Shown: piece after piece, positions 36,331 through 44,078 of the stretch
Numbering within the stretch: the stretch's first letter is position 1
Layout of the letters: each line of letters opens with the position of its first letter
Source of the DNA: Rothia nasisuis
GTDB taxonomy: Bacteria > Actinomycetota > Actinomycetes > Actinomycetales > Micrococcaceae
NCBI RefSeq assembly: GCF_928381405.1
Contig: NZ_CAKMSB010000003.1
Coordinates: forward strand, 1-64,000
Reading direction: 5' to 3'
Length of the DNA: 64,000 bases
Notes under the pieces: model-generated
What the model was told of the DNA's origin: nothing
The model's database searches: none
The model's input: the letters and a program-made list of their open reading frames with translations, nothing else
Translations under genes and position numbers: made by a program

Positions 36331-37665
36331 ATGGCAGATAGACCCCAAACCGCCGCCTGGAACACCTGGGCGCGCCAGCACCGTGCTCACCCCACCGGCC
36401 TCCTTGCTCCCCGGTCAGTGCCCGAACTGCAAAAGCAGGTTACGGACGCCTCAGTAACGGGGAGCCGCCTTAAGGTGGTGGGGCGGGGGCGTAGCTCCTC
36501 AGCTATCGGGCAGCCTGCGGGTGCCCTGCTGACTTTAGAACACCTGACCGGCCTGGTCCGTCTTGATTCTGAGCGCCTGACTGCCACCTTTCTGGCGGGC
36601 ACCACCGTGCGCGAGGCCAACCGGTTGCTGGGCTACTATAACCTAGCCTTCACCAACCTGGGGCGTCTCGACGATCAGACCCTAGCCGGAGCCATCTCAA
36701 CAGGCTTTCACGGCACCGGCCTTGACTACGGCATCTTTGCCACCCAGGTGGTAGAGCTCAAACTGGTTGACGCAGGCGGCAACTTGCTGACCTGCTCGTC
36801 CACCGAAAATCCCGCAGTTTTTTCGGCGGCCCTCACCGGCCTGGGCGCCCTGGGAATTATTGTGGAACTAACTTTCGCGGTGGTGCCCCAGTTCCGCCTG
36901 CACGCCGCCGAGCGCGGGCACTCCTATAACGATATTGTTCACTCCTTTGAAGATCGGGCCCGTGGGTCTGACCATTACGAGTTCAGTTGGTTTCCCGGCT
37001 CACCCGAGGTGCGCACCCGCCGCCTGACCCGCCTGGCCCTGCTGACCGACGGCTACATGCCACCCGGTGCGGCCTTGAGCCAGGCTCGCCGGTACGGGGG
37101 CGACCACCTGCTCAACAACGGGGTGTTCTCGGCTCTCAGCTACACCGGGGCTAAGGTTCCGGTAGCCCAGCCGCTATTGAATAAGGTCTCGAACTGGGCC
37201 AAGGGCAACCGCCGCTACGCCGACTATTCGGCACGAGTCTTTACAATTCACCGCACGGTACGGCAGAACAATATGGAATACGCCTTTGATTTTTCCCAGT
37301 TCGCCGATGTGATGCGTGATGTGCGCTCACATCTGGCTCAGTACCGCAGCCAGATGGGCTACCCCCTGGTAGTGCGCACAGCTGCTGCTGACGATATTTG
37401 GCTCTCGCAGGCCTGTGGGCGAGAGACCTTTTATGTGTCTGCCCGGGCCTACTGGCGGCAGCCGCACGCTGAGCTCTTTGGTGCCCTTGAAGATGTCTTC
37501 AAGGCCCATGAGGGCCGCCCGCACTGGGGCCAGTTCCACACCCACGCCGCTGAGACCCTGGCAGAGCTCTACCCCCGCTTTGAGGATTTCGTGGAGCTGC
37601 GCGAAGAGCTGGACCCCGAGGGTCTCTTCCTCAACCCCTACCTGGACTGGGTGCTCATGCGCTAA
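36331..37665 (+). CDS. FAD-dependent oxidoreductase, sugar-lactone oxidase (ALO) family
   Basis: 444 residues. An FAD-binding PCMH domain (about 20-190) with LAGAISTGFHGTG and GLGALGIIVELTF, then the ALO C-terminal domain ending with GLFLNPYLDWVL-like LDPEGLFLNPYL. Members oxidise sugar lactones or sugar alcohols at C1. The motif where relatives attach FAD covalently through His (GxGHS) reads GRGRSSS here, so FAD is probably not bound covalently. ATG 36331 has GAGG seven bases upstream. Convergent with fprA across a repeated terminator. Confidence 0.85.
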   Translation: MADRPQTAAWNTWARQHRAHPTGLLAPRSVPELQKQVTDASVTGSRLKVVGRGRSSSAIGQPAGALLTLEHLTGLVRLDSERLTATFLAGTTVREANRLLGYYNLAFTNLGRLDDQTLAGAISTGFHGTGLDYGIFATQVVELKLVDAGGNLLTCSSTENPAVFSAALTGLGALGIIVELTFAVVPQFRLHAAERGHSYNDIVHSFEDRARGSDHYEFSWFPGSPEVRTRRLTRLALLTDGYMPPGAALSQARRYGGDHLLNNGVFSALSYTGAKVPVAQPLLNKVSNWAKGNRRYADYSARVFTIHRTVRQNNMEYAFDFSQFADVMRDVRSHLAQYRSQMGYPLVVRTAAADDIWLSQACGRETFYVSARAYWRQPHAELFGALEDVFKAHEGRPHWGQFHTHAAETLAELYPRFEDFVELREELDPEGLFLNPYLDWVLMR

Positions 37666-37686
37666 CCCTCCCTGCCCTCCCCAGTA

Positions 37687-37745
37687 GGTACCATTTAAAC
37701 CAGAAAAACCCACGAACTAGGTGGGTTTTTCTGATTTAGATGGTC
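37687..37745. terminator. Second copy of the long bidirectional terminator
   Basis: About 27-bp stem with few mismatches around GAAAAACCCAC/GTGGGTTTTTC, clearly related to 26765-26825 (same GGTACCAT-TAAAC ends and AACTA loop). It lies between convergent genes. Confidence 0.85.
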
Positions 37746-37766
37746 TTTTCTACAAGAAGCTGAAGG

Positions 37767-39173
37767 CTACTCGCCGCGTGAAATCGCGGTCATCTCGTCA
37801 CGGTCAACTACCTTAACGCGGGCGCGGGGCTCGCCGGCAGCGTCCTTGGCCTCTGCACCCAGGGCCTTTTCGTGGTCGTCCAGGCGGTGCCAGCCTTCCC
37901 AGGTGGTGTAGCGAACTCCCTTGTCGTCGAGGAAGGCCTCAATGTCTGCGGGGTCGGCGGCCTCGGCGGTGTAAAGGTTCTCGCGGTCTTCCAGCAGGTG
38001 GGTGACGGTTTCGAGGGCGTCTGACTTGGTAGAACCAATCAGGCCGACGGGGCCGCGCTTAATCCAACCGGTGGCGTAGAGGCCGGGGACGGGCACGTCG
38101 CTGTCGTCGATGACGCGGCCCTCAACATTGGTGATGACGCCGCGTTCGCTGTCGTAGCCGACCTCAGGCAGCTCGGAGCCGAAGTAGCCGATGGCGCGGT
38201 AGACGGCCTGCACGGGGTAGTCGATGAATTCGCCGGTGCCGGTGACGCCGCCGTTGCCGTTGAGCTCGGTGCGTTCCATCTTGATGCCGGTGACCTTGCC
38301 GTGTTCACCGAGAATTTCAGCGGGTGACTGTAGGAAGTGCAGGTGCAGGCGGCGGGAGGCGGTGCCGGGGTTTTCCTTCTGCTCTTCGAGCCAGCCGGTC
38401 AGGGTCTTCATCATGACCTTGGTCTGGGCGTTGGTTTCCATGGCTTCGCGGGAGGCCTCGTCGAACTGGAAGTCTTCTTCGTAGAGCACGATGTCAACGT
38501 CGCGGGAGTGGGCCAGTTCGCGCAGTTCGAGGGGGGTGAACTTGATCTGGGCGGGGCCGCGGCGGCCGAAGACGTGCACGTCGGTGACGGGTGAGGCTTT
38601 GAGACCTTCGTAGACGTTGTCGGGGATTTCGGTGACGAGCAGGTCGTCGGCGTGCTTGGAGAGCACGCGGGCGACGTCAAGGGCTACGTTGCCGTTGCCG
38701 AGCACGGCAATTTCTTTGGCTTCCAGCGGCCAGGTGCGGGGATAGTCGGGGTGGCCGTCGTACCAGGAGACGAAGTCGGACGCGCCGTAGGAGCCGGTGA
38801 GGTCAACGCCGGGGATATCCAGGGAAGCGTCCTTGATGGCGCCGGTTGCGAAGATGATGGCGTCGTAGTGCTTGCGCAGGTCGGCCAGGGTGAGGTCGGT
38901 GCCGTAGTTGACGTTGCCAAAGAAGCGGATGTCGCCGCGGTCCAGCACCTTGTGCAGGGCGTTGATGATGCCCTTGATGCGGGGGTGGTCGGGGGCTACG
39001 CCGTAGCGGATCAGGCCGAAGGGGGCGGGGTAGCGGTCGAAGATGTCGATGGCTACGGGCACGGCTCCGGTGCGGACTTCTTCGCTTTTGGTGAGGATGT
39101 CTGCGGCGTAGATACCTGCGGGGCCTGCACCGATGACGGCGACGCGCAGGGCGCGGGGGGCTTCGGTTGACAC
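37767..39173 (-). CDS. fprA: Ferredoxin-NADP reductase, FprA type
   Basis: 468 residues of the adrenodoxin-reductase family. FAD motif VIGAGPAGIYAADIL (near 12), NADP motif LGNGNVALDVARVL (near 165), and the family motif GWIKRGPVGLIGSTKSDALETV near 375. It shuttles electrons between NADPH and ferredoxin, for example for P450s or Fe-S assembly. A C-terminal segment of about 70 residues with the usual DKGVRYTTWEGWHRLDDHE pattern is intact. GTG 39173 is preceded by AAAGGA. Codons are extremely GC-biased. Confidence 0.95.
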   Translation of the reverse strand: MSTEAPRALRVAVIGAGPAGIYAADILTKSEEVRTGAVPVAIDIFDRYPAPFGLIRYGVAPDHPRIKGIINALHKVLDRGDIRFFGNVNYGTDLTLADLRKHYDAIIFATGAIKDASLDIPGVDLTGSYGASDFVSWYDGHPDYPRTWPLEAKEIAVLGNGNVALDVARVLSKHADDLLVTEIPDNVYEGLKASPVTDVHVFGRRGPAQIKFTPLELRELAHSRDVDIVLYEEDFQFDEASREAMETNAQTKVMMKTLTGWLEEQKENPGTASRRLHLHFLQSPAEILGEHGKVTGIKMERTELNGNGGVTGTGEFIDYPVQAVYRAIGYFGSELPEVGYDSERGVITNVEGRVIDDSDVPVPGLYATGWIKRGPVGLIGSTKSDALETVTHLLEDRENLYTAEAADPADIEAFLDDKGVRYTTWEGWHRLDDHEKALGAEAKDAAGEPRARVKVVDRDEMTAISRGE

Positions 39174-39346
39174 GGGTTTTCCTTTCGGCGCCGGGCGTAG
39201 GTGGGCACGGCGGGTTGGGACTTTGGTTCTGCTCTAGTCTACCGAGTTTGGGGCGGACGCCGTCGCCCCGGTTACAGAGTAAGTCCTGGGGTTACCGCGG
39301 GTAGGGGCTGGTCGTAATAGATGTAACAGATGGGGGGCAGGGTGCT

Positions 39347-39796
39347 TTAGATGGCTCCGGCCTGGGACCAGCCAGCGTCTAGGCATTCTTGGGGAGCGGT
39401 GAAGATACCGGTTTTGTTTTTCTCGCTCTGGGCAAGGACCTCTGCCGGAATCTGGCTGTAGTGCTGCTGGTATTCTTCCTCGCTCATGTAGTCACTGGCT
39501 AGTTCTTGCTCAGCAAACTCGGTGGGGTCAGCCAGTGTGCCGCCGAAGCACATGACGCCGGAGTAGAGCACGTAGATATTGCCGGTGTCGATGCCCCGCT
39601 GAACATCTTCGTTAGAAATGGTGGGACCCTGGGTTGCCAGCTCTTCGGGGCTGGCGGTTGCTGTGGCAGGTGGCAGTACAGTGGTGGCGCGGACGCTCGG
39701 GGTGGAGCTTGGTGCCTCAGCTGTAGTGGACGCGCCGCTGGAGCAGGCCGTAAGAAATGACAGGGTCAAGAAAGAAAGGGTAAGAATGTTTTTCAT
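39347..39796 (-). CDS. Small predicted lipoprotein
   Basis: 149 residues. Signal peptide with lipobox LTAC at residue 15-18, then a Ser/Thr/Ala/Pro linker to about 50 and a small mature domain with two Cys (MCFGG and QECLDAGW). It should be lipid-anchored on the outside of the membrane. No family recognised. It lies at the border of the AT-rich region and just beside a palindromic repeat (39866-39973). Convergent or isolated; no operon partner. Confidence 0.75.
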   Translation of the reverse strand: MKNILTLSFLTLSFLTACSSGASTTAEAPSSTPSVRATTVLPPATATASPEELATQGPTISNEDVQRGIDTGNIYVLYSGVMCFGGTLADPTEFAEQELASDYMSEEEYQQHYSQIPAEVLAQSEKNKTGIFTAPQECLDAGWSQAGAI

Positions 39797-39865
39797 AATT
39801 CTTTATAACCTACCCCACTTCCATGAAGCAAGATGGGGCTACGGTGACAAGTCACCTATCTAAAA

Positions 39866-39973
39866 GAGACTTATTCATACAAGGTAGAGGCACTCCGGGT
39901 TCACAGCGAAGCTGCTAGTTCCATCGAGCGCAAGCCCAAGGGCACCTAGAGAAAGGCCTTATAAATAATCCTC
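39866..39973. repeat. Palindrome-ended dispersed repeat, about 108 bp
   Basis: It begins GAGACTTATTCATACAAGG and ends CCTTATAAATAATCCTC (inverted relation), with the family core CACAGCGAAGCTGCTAGTTC and CATCGAGCGCAAGCCC. The 455-base spacer 39797-40251 otherwise shows only AT-rich DNA and the GTACTTAAGTAC palindrome. Confidence 0.65.
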
Positions 39974-39975
39974 AA

Positions 39976-39987
39976 GTACTTAAGTAC
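39976..39987. promoter_or_regulatory. Palindrome GTACTTAAGTAC, copy 1
   Basis: A perfect 12-bp palindrome, 265 bases before the secreted-protein gene at 40252. The same 12 bases occur at 41907-41918 before the peptide/two-component unit. Confidence 0.45.
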
Positions 39988-40251
39988 CAAGTTTCTCCAC
40001 TCCCTTCCATACGAATTCCATGATGTGTTACATTATTTTCATCCAAAAGATTTATATGAGTCAGCCATCAAACCAGCTCAACACAATTAGCTATATCAGC
40101 CTGGACACCCCTCCTGGGTCTCAATTTTATAGGCTTTCTCCTTGTGAAGTATCCACAGGGCACATCCATTTAGGTTCAAGGTCATCAGGAGCTACCTAAA
40201 AGATACATCCAAAACTCCATATTTATTGCCATCCAAGAAAGGAAAAAAGTT

Positions 40252-41034
40252 ATGAGGTTTCGAAAAATAATTTTAAGTGGGATTATTTCCGCATCTCTAG
40301 CTTTCACCCCCATTAGCTTTGCATCTACGCCTCAAGAGCCAATCACCGAAAAGAGTGTCCTTGAAGCTGTAGAAGAAAACACTAAATCACCCGGTGACAT
40401 AGAGTCAATCAGCAGGCTTTCTCCGAGTGAATCTATTGAACTAGATACCAAGGAAGGCCTTGTTGAAAATAAAACAACAGACCAATCTGTAACTGAGATT
40501 CTTTCCATCGAAAGGACTGATGGCTTTCAAATAGTTGGCGTAATCAATGAAAACCATCGGGCAGATTCCGAAATTCGAGTCAACTTCCCTGGCATGCACT
40601 TGCGACAAATTGAGGGTGGCACTGTCCTGGTTTCGAATGATCTATACGGAGAGCCTGAATATATTATTGATCCAGCTTGGGCGGAAGACTCCATAGGAAA
40701 AGAGATTGGAACCCATTTCGAAATTCAAGGCAGTGAATTGGTGCAAGTCATCAACTCGCATGAGAGTGATTATACAATTTATGCAGATCCATATGTTCGT
40801 TCTGGAAAGCTGAGCTTCTGGCCGTACACCTCCTACTGGGAGTATGTACTGAGCCCTGAGGAAACAAGAAAGGTTGCACTTGGCGCATCGCTTTGCAGTT
40901 TAATTCCACATCCTGCTGCCACAATTCCATGTGGTGGGGTTTCTGCAATAGCAAACTACGCCCTATCAGGTGGAAACTGTCTGCTAATCCGATACTTTGG
41001 ACCCCATGGGGTCCCACTCTCGGGAAGGTGTTAA
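40252..41034 (+). CDS. Secreted protein of unknown function, AT-rich
   Basis: 260 residues. Basic start MRFRK, hydrophobic core and a likely signal-peptidase site after SFAS (near 25), then an acidic region, a central FQIVGVINENHRADSEI strand-rich part, and a C-terminal hydrophobic domain (ALGASLCSLIPHPAATIPCGG) with four Cys ending GRC. Base composition is clearly below that of the surrounding genome, suggesting transfer. ATG 40252 has AAGGAAAAAAG before it. Its stop shares a base with the ATG of the next gene (TAATG). The pair could be an effector with its immunity or helper membrane protein; this is only inference from layout. Confidence 0.75.
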   Translation: MRFRKIILSGIISASLAFTPISFASTPQEPITEKSVLEAVEENTKSPGDIESISRLSPSESIELDTKEGLVENKTTDQSVTEILSIERTDGFQIVGVINENHRADSEIRVNFPGMHLRQIEGGTVLVSNDLYGEPEYIIDPAWAEDSIGKEIGTHFEIQGSELVQVINSHESDYTIYADPYVRSGKLSFWPYTSYWEYVLSPEETRKVALGASLCSLIPHPAATIPCGGVSAIANYALSGGNCLLIRYFGPHGVPLSGRC

Positions 41035-41345
41035 TGAAATTTTATATAATTCTCATTTCGATTATTTCCTACGTTGCCATTATTTTCTTGGGTGGAGGTG
41101 TTGAATCTTCAACTGCGAATATTTTAGTTCTCTCTTTGGCAACAGCTTGCACTGGGGCATTTCTTTGCCCTAAAAAAGAGGGCATTGGATATATTGCAAT
41201 TGCCAGCATTCTGCTTATATTTGGTGTATTATTTAATGAATTGATATACACTATAAACATTGTCCTTGTTGTAGTTGCATCATTTTCTATATGGAGATTG
41301 CAAGTGGCAAATAGAAGTCACCTCTACGATGAGGGCTCCCCATAA
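41034..41345 (+). CDS. Small three-segment membrane protein coupled to the secreted protein
   Basis: 103 residues starting at ATG 41034, which overlaps the upstream stop as TAATG. Three to four hydrophobic segments (about 3-20, 26-42, 49-65 and 70-85), a short loop CPKKEG, and a charged tail RLQVANRSHLYDEGS. AT-rich like its partner. A longer in-frame reading back to 40893 exists, but it would lie inside the upstream gene and lacks a ribosome site. No family recognised; size and coupling resemble bacteriocin-immunity proteins. Confidence 0.7.
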   Translation: MKFYIILISIISYVAIIFLGGGVESSTANILVLSLATACTGAFLCPKKEGIGYIAIASILLIFGVLFNELIYTINIVLVVVASFSIWRLQVANRSHLYDEGSP

Positions 41346-41563
41346 TGAGGCTTATTCAAAAGTAATCAGGCAACCCAGGCTCGCAGCAAAGCTGCTGGCT
41401 CGGATGAAATGAGCGGGTGCGAGCACACAAGAGCGAACGGAATCCGCCGTCAAGCGGGACGCCAACCGCCTGGATAAGCAACGATTTTTCGCGAAGCGAA
41501 AAAGACATCTGGCAATCATGCGAGTTAGGAGCGAACCAGGCCAGAGGGTTGGGCTTGTGCCCA
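41346..41563. repeat. Dispersed repeat copy D1
   Basis: It begins TGAGGCTTATTCAAAAG, followed by the family core CGCAGCAAAGCTGCTGGCTC, then diverges. It contains a small perfect hairpin TTTTTCGC-GAA-GCGAAAAA (41485-41503). No coding frame is convincing. Confidence 0.55.
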
Positions 41564-41565
41564 TT

Positions 41566-41711
41566 GAGGCTTATTCATAAGGGTAGGTGAAGCAGGTTCA
41601 CAGCGAAGCTGCTGGCTCGACGGCTGGCGTGAATCGCCTCGTGAGCGAAGCGAACCAGACGAGAGGGTCGGCAGCGAGCGTGAGCCTGCGGAACCCCTTA
41701 TGAATAAGCTT
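41566..41711. repeat. Dispersed repeat copy D2, complete with terminal inverted repeats
   Basis: About 146 bp. Left end GAGGCTTATTCATAAGGG and right end CCCCTTATGAATAAGCTTC are inverted repeats differing at one base over the overlap. The interior holds CACAGCGAAGCTGCTGGCTC and GAGCGTGAGCCTGCGG. It has the appearance of a small non-autonomous mobile element (MITE). Confidence 0.7.
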
Positions 41712-41712
41712 C

Positions 41713-41862
41713 ATTGAAGCCCGCAGATTATTTTCCTCGCAGGCTCGGATGGAGTCGGCAGCTTCCGAGCGCGCGAGGAAAGAAAGGCTGACGACGGAAT
41801 AGGCGAAGCCGCTGGGCTCCATCGAGCGTGAGCCTGCAGAACTGCTTATGAATAAGCTTCAG
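41713..41862. repeat. Dispersed repeat copy D3
   Basis: Right end GCTTATGAATAAGCTTC (to 41860) and interior GGCGAAGCCGCTGGGCTCC, CATCGAGCGTGAGCCTGC match the family. The left end is altered (TTGAAGCCCGCAG). It lies in tandem with D1 and D2. Confidence 0.65.
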
Positions 41863-41896
41863 AGAGTTAAACACTTCTGTTGAGAGAGTCCCGCCA

Positions 41897-41928
41897 AGCG
41901 AAGTTAGTACTTAAGTACTGACTTCGCT
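41897..41928. promoter_or_regulatory. 32-bp near-perfect palindrome containing GTACTTAAGTAC
   Basis: AGCGAAGTTAGTACTT and its mirror half (41913-41928) differ at one pair. The central GTACTTAAGTAC (41907-41918) repeats the motif at 39976-39987. It lies 76 bases before the peptide gene at 42004 and is a candidate operator of the response regulator. Confidence 0.5.
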
Positions 41929-41959
41929 CATGGTTCTTGAACTTTATTCAAGAACCATG
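41929..41959. promoter_or_regulatory. 13-bp perfect inverted repeat upstream of the peptide gene
   Basis: CATGGTTCTTGAA (41929-41941) pairs with 41947-41959 around CTTTA. It is immediately adjacent to the preceding palindrome; it could be an operator or a transcript hairpin. Confidence 0.45.
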
Positions 41960-42003
41960 TATTTCTACATCATAGAATACTGTCAATAACGAAGAGAATT
42001 CAG

Positions 42004-42171
42004 ATGAAATTAGCTATAATATCACTACTGATTACACTAGCTTCCTTACCTTCACCCGTAACTCCCCTGTCAGATTTCAATAGCAACCACCAAGCATCTT
42101 TAGCCAGTCCTGCCGTCCTGTACTGGACATGCCCCCACGTGCTTGAGGTTCTACGACTTTGTAAAAAATAG
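42004..42171 (+). CDS. 55-residue secreted peptide, candidate signal for the adjacent two-component system
   Basis: Too short for usual gene callers. ATG 42004 (GAAGAG eight bases upstream) opens a 55-codon frame ending at TAG 42169-42171, eight bases before the kinase ATG. The N-terminus MKLAIISLLITLASLPS is a typical signal peptide. The rest holds a possible SLA-type cleavage near residue 34 that would release about 21 residues, beginning SPAVLYW and containing two Cys nine residues apart (TCPHVLEVLRLCKK), able to form a disulfide ring. AT-rich. Position and features suggest a peptide pheromone or sensed ligand; alternatively it is an accessory lipoprotein-like or decayed fragment. Confidence 0.55.
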   Translation: MKLAIISLLITLASLPSPVTPLSDFNSNHQASLASPAVLYWTCPHVLEVLRLCKK

Positions 42172-42179
42172 AGACTCAC

Positions 42180-43328
42180 ATGAACCACCTCGAAATCGCC
42201 CGCAGCTTCCCTGCCATAAAGCCAACAGGGAAGCTGCGCCTTACCTTACTCTTCGTAACCGTTCTGGTGACCCTTGGCGACTTTCTACAGGTACCCCATC
42301 TTTCTGGAGCAGACCGTCCCTATAGCCTGGGGTCTCTACTACTTCTTACCCTCCTGCTTTACACTCTCTACGCGAAGAGAACCCTCACCCCCTATATCTT
42401 CTGCGCAGGACTCTTAGTCAGCACCATTCATATTCCTGATGATAGTTTCTTCTATCTAGGAATATTTTTTGGGGTTCCTCTAACAGTTTTTCTAGCTAGC
42501 TCAAGGCAGCTTATTTTATTAGGGATTAGCGTACTTTTATTTTTCTTCAGCGGGTTTGTAAATCAAGATTTTCTCAGCTGGCTCATCGTGTCATTAGCCT
42601 TCTGTGTTCTTCTATTTTTTGTTCCCCTAGCACTACGAATCTCCTGGGAGCAGAAAAAGATCCTGGCTCAGGAATACGCCGACTACAAAGAACAGGTAGC
42701 TGAATCCAACCGCGCCCTAGCCCGCGAACTCCACGACACCGTAGCCCGGCACATCAGCGTCATCGGCCTCACCACCGGCCAAGGACTCGACGCAACCGAC
42801 CCCAGCGGCAAAGACGCCGCCCTGCACACCATCGAAGAACACAGCCACAAAGCCCTCACAGACATGCGCTTGCTCATCCGCACCACCCGAGGCGACACCG
42901 ACCCCACAGCCCTACCCCAGACGTCCGCACCCACCATCAACCTCACCCAAACCCTAACCCAAGCCCGCAAAGACCTCACCGACCACGGCTTCACCCTGAA
43001 CGAAAACATCACCATCACCGAAGCAGACCTACCCGACGGCGTGCGCCCCACCTTCCACAAACTCATCCAAGAAATCTGCCACAACGCCAAAAAATACGCC
43101 CAACCAGGGTGCACCATCACCGTCACCGCCAAACCCAACCTCACCGGCGTCACCGTCACCACCTCCAACCCCGCCGCACCCAGCAACCCCAAAAAACGCA
43201 CCCGGGGCACCGGCTACGGGCTCGTCGGCATAGGTGAGCGCATCCGCGCCCTCGGCGGAACCATGCACTACGGAGTAACAGACACAACCTGGAACCTCAC
43301 CGTTCACCTACCCCTCGCCACCGCCTAG
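42180..43328 (+). CDS. Membrane sensor histidine kinase, NarL-partner type (HisKA_3)
   Basis: 382 residues. Five or six membrane segments occupy 20-155 with almost no extracellular domain, a layout used by peptide-sensing and membrane-stress kinases. A coiled linker (156-180) leads to the H-box RELHDTVARH (His185), then the ATPase domain with EICHNAKKYA (Asn302) and GTGYGLVGIGERI (G-box near 345). DNA coding for the membrane part is AT-rich; from about 42690 the coding sequence switches to C-ending, GC-rich codons, so the sensor half may have been replaced. Follows the peptide gene by eight bases and precedes its regulator by twelve. Confidence 0.88.
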   Translation: MNHLEIARSFPAIKPTGKLRLTLLFVTVLVTLGDFLQVPHLSGADRPYSLGSLLLLTLLLYTLYAKRTLTPYIFCAGLLVSTIHIPDDSFFYLGIFFGVPLTVFLASSRQLILLGISVLLFFFSGFVNQDFLSWLIVSLAFCVLLFFVPLALRISWEQKKILAQEYADYKEQVAESNRALARELHDTVARHISVIGLTTGQGLDATDPSGKDAALHTIEEHSHKALTDMRLLIRTTRGDTDPTALPQTSAPTINLTQTLTQARKDLTDHGFTLNENITITEADLPDGVRPTFHKLIQEICHNAKKYAQPGCTITVTAKPNLTGVTVTTSNPAAPSNPKKRTRGTGYGLVGIGERIRALGGTMHYGVTDTTWNLTVHLPLATA

Positions 43329-43340
43329 AAAGCACCCACC

Positions 43341-43991
43341 ATGCACCAACCCACCGTAGCCCTCATCGAAGACGATCCCGACTTCAACGAACTCCTTAGC
43401 CTCTACATCAACAACGACCCCGACCTCAACCTCATCGCCACAGGACGCAACGGGCAAGAAGCCATCACTATCGCCAACACCCTACGCCCCGACGTCTTCC
43501 TCATGGACCTCAACATGCCCGTCATGGACGGCATAGAAGCCACCCAGCAGATCCTGGCAACCCACCCAGACACCAAAATCATCGCCGTCACCACCTTCGA
43601 TAGCTACAGCTACGTCAGCCAAGCCCTCGCCACAGGCGTCCACGGCTACCTACTCAAAAACTCCCGCGCCAAAGAAATCAAACAAGCAGTCACAGCAGCG
43701 GTTGAAGGGCGGGCCATCATCGACCGGCGGGCCCTCGCCAGCCTGGTCATCTCCATGAACCTCACCCAGCCACCCCAGGGCGACCCCTGGAGCGAACTCA
43801 ACACCACAGAGCAGGCCATTACCAAACTCGTCTGCCTAGGGCACACCAACCAGGAAATCGCGCAGGAACTGAACTACTCACTCTCAACCGTCAAAAACAC
43901 GCTCTCACAGGTCTACAAAAAGATGGGCGTCACCACCCGCACCCAGCTCCTGGTACACGCCGGGCACCACAACTTCCCGGTACTCGGTTAG
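43341..43991 (+). CDS. NarL/FixJ-family response regulator
   Basis: 216 residues. Receiver domain 1-120 with acidic pair EDD (10-12), phosphoacceptor Asp56 in FLMDLNMPVMDG, switch Thr in VTTFDS and Lys in YLLKNS; LuxR-type DNA-binding helix-turn-helix at about 148-205 (ITKLVCLGHTNQEIAQEL, STVKNTLSQVYKKMG). Transcribed with the sensor kinase (12-base gap). The likely targets are the palindromes upstream of 42004 and perhaps 40252. Codon choice (CTC, GAA, AAA) differs from the CTG/GAG/AAG habit of neighbouring genes. Confidence 0.92.
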   Translation: MHQPTVALIEDDPDFNELLSLYINNDPDLNLIATGRNGQEAITIANTLRPDVFLMDLNMPVMDGIEATQQILATHPDTKIIAVTTFDSYSYVSQALATGVHGYLLKNSRAKEIKQAVTAAVEGRAIIDRRALASLVISMNLTQPPQGDPWSELNTTEQAITKLVCLGHTNQEIAQELNYSLSTVKNTLSQVYKKMGVTTRTQLLVHAGHHNFPVLG

Positions 43992-44078
43992 GGAACCAGG
44001 CAAAACGCGGTAAACAACCCCGCAAGGGGCTCCTCACAAAGTCTTCAGTTACCTAGACACGAGACAGGTAGGCGCCAC

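Noticed and set aside
40893-41033. Longer N-terminus for the small membrane protein
   Set aside because: It would lie wholly inside the secreted-protein gene in another frame; the TAATG coupling at 41034 is a better start.
41346-41862. Remnant coding sequence (transposase) in the D repeats
   Set aside because: Frames are short and broken and show no recognisable protein motif; repeats fit a non-coding element better.
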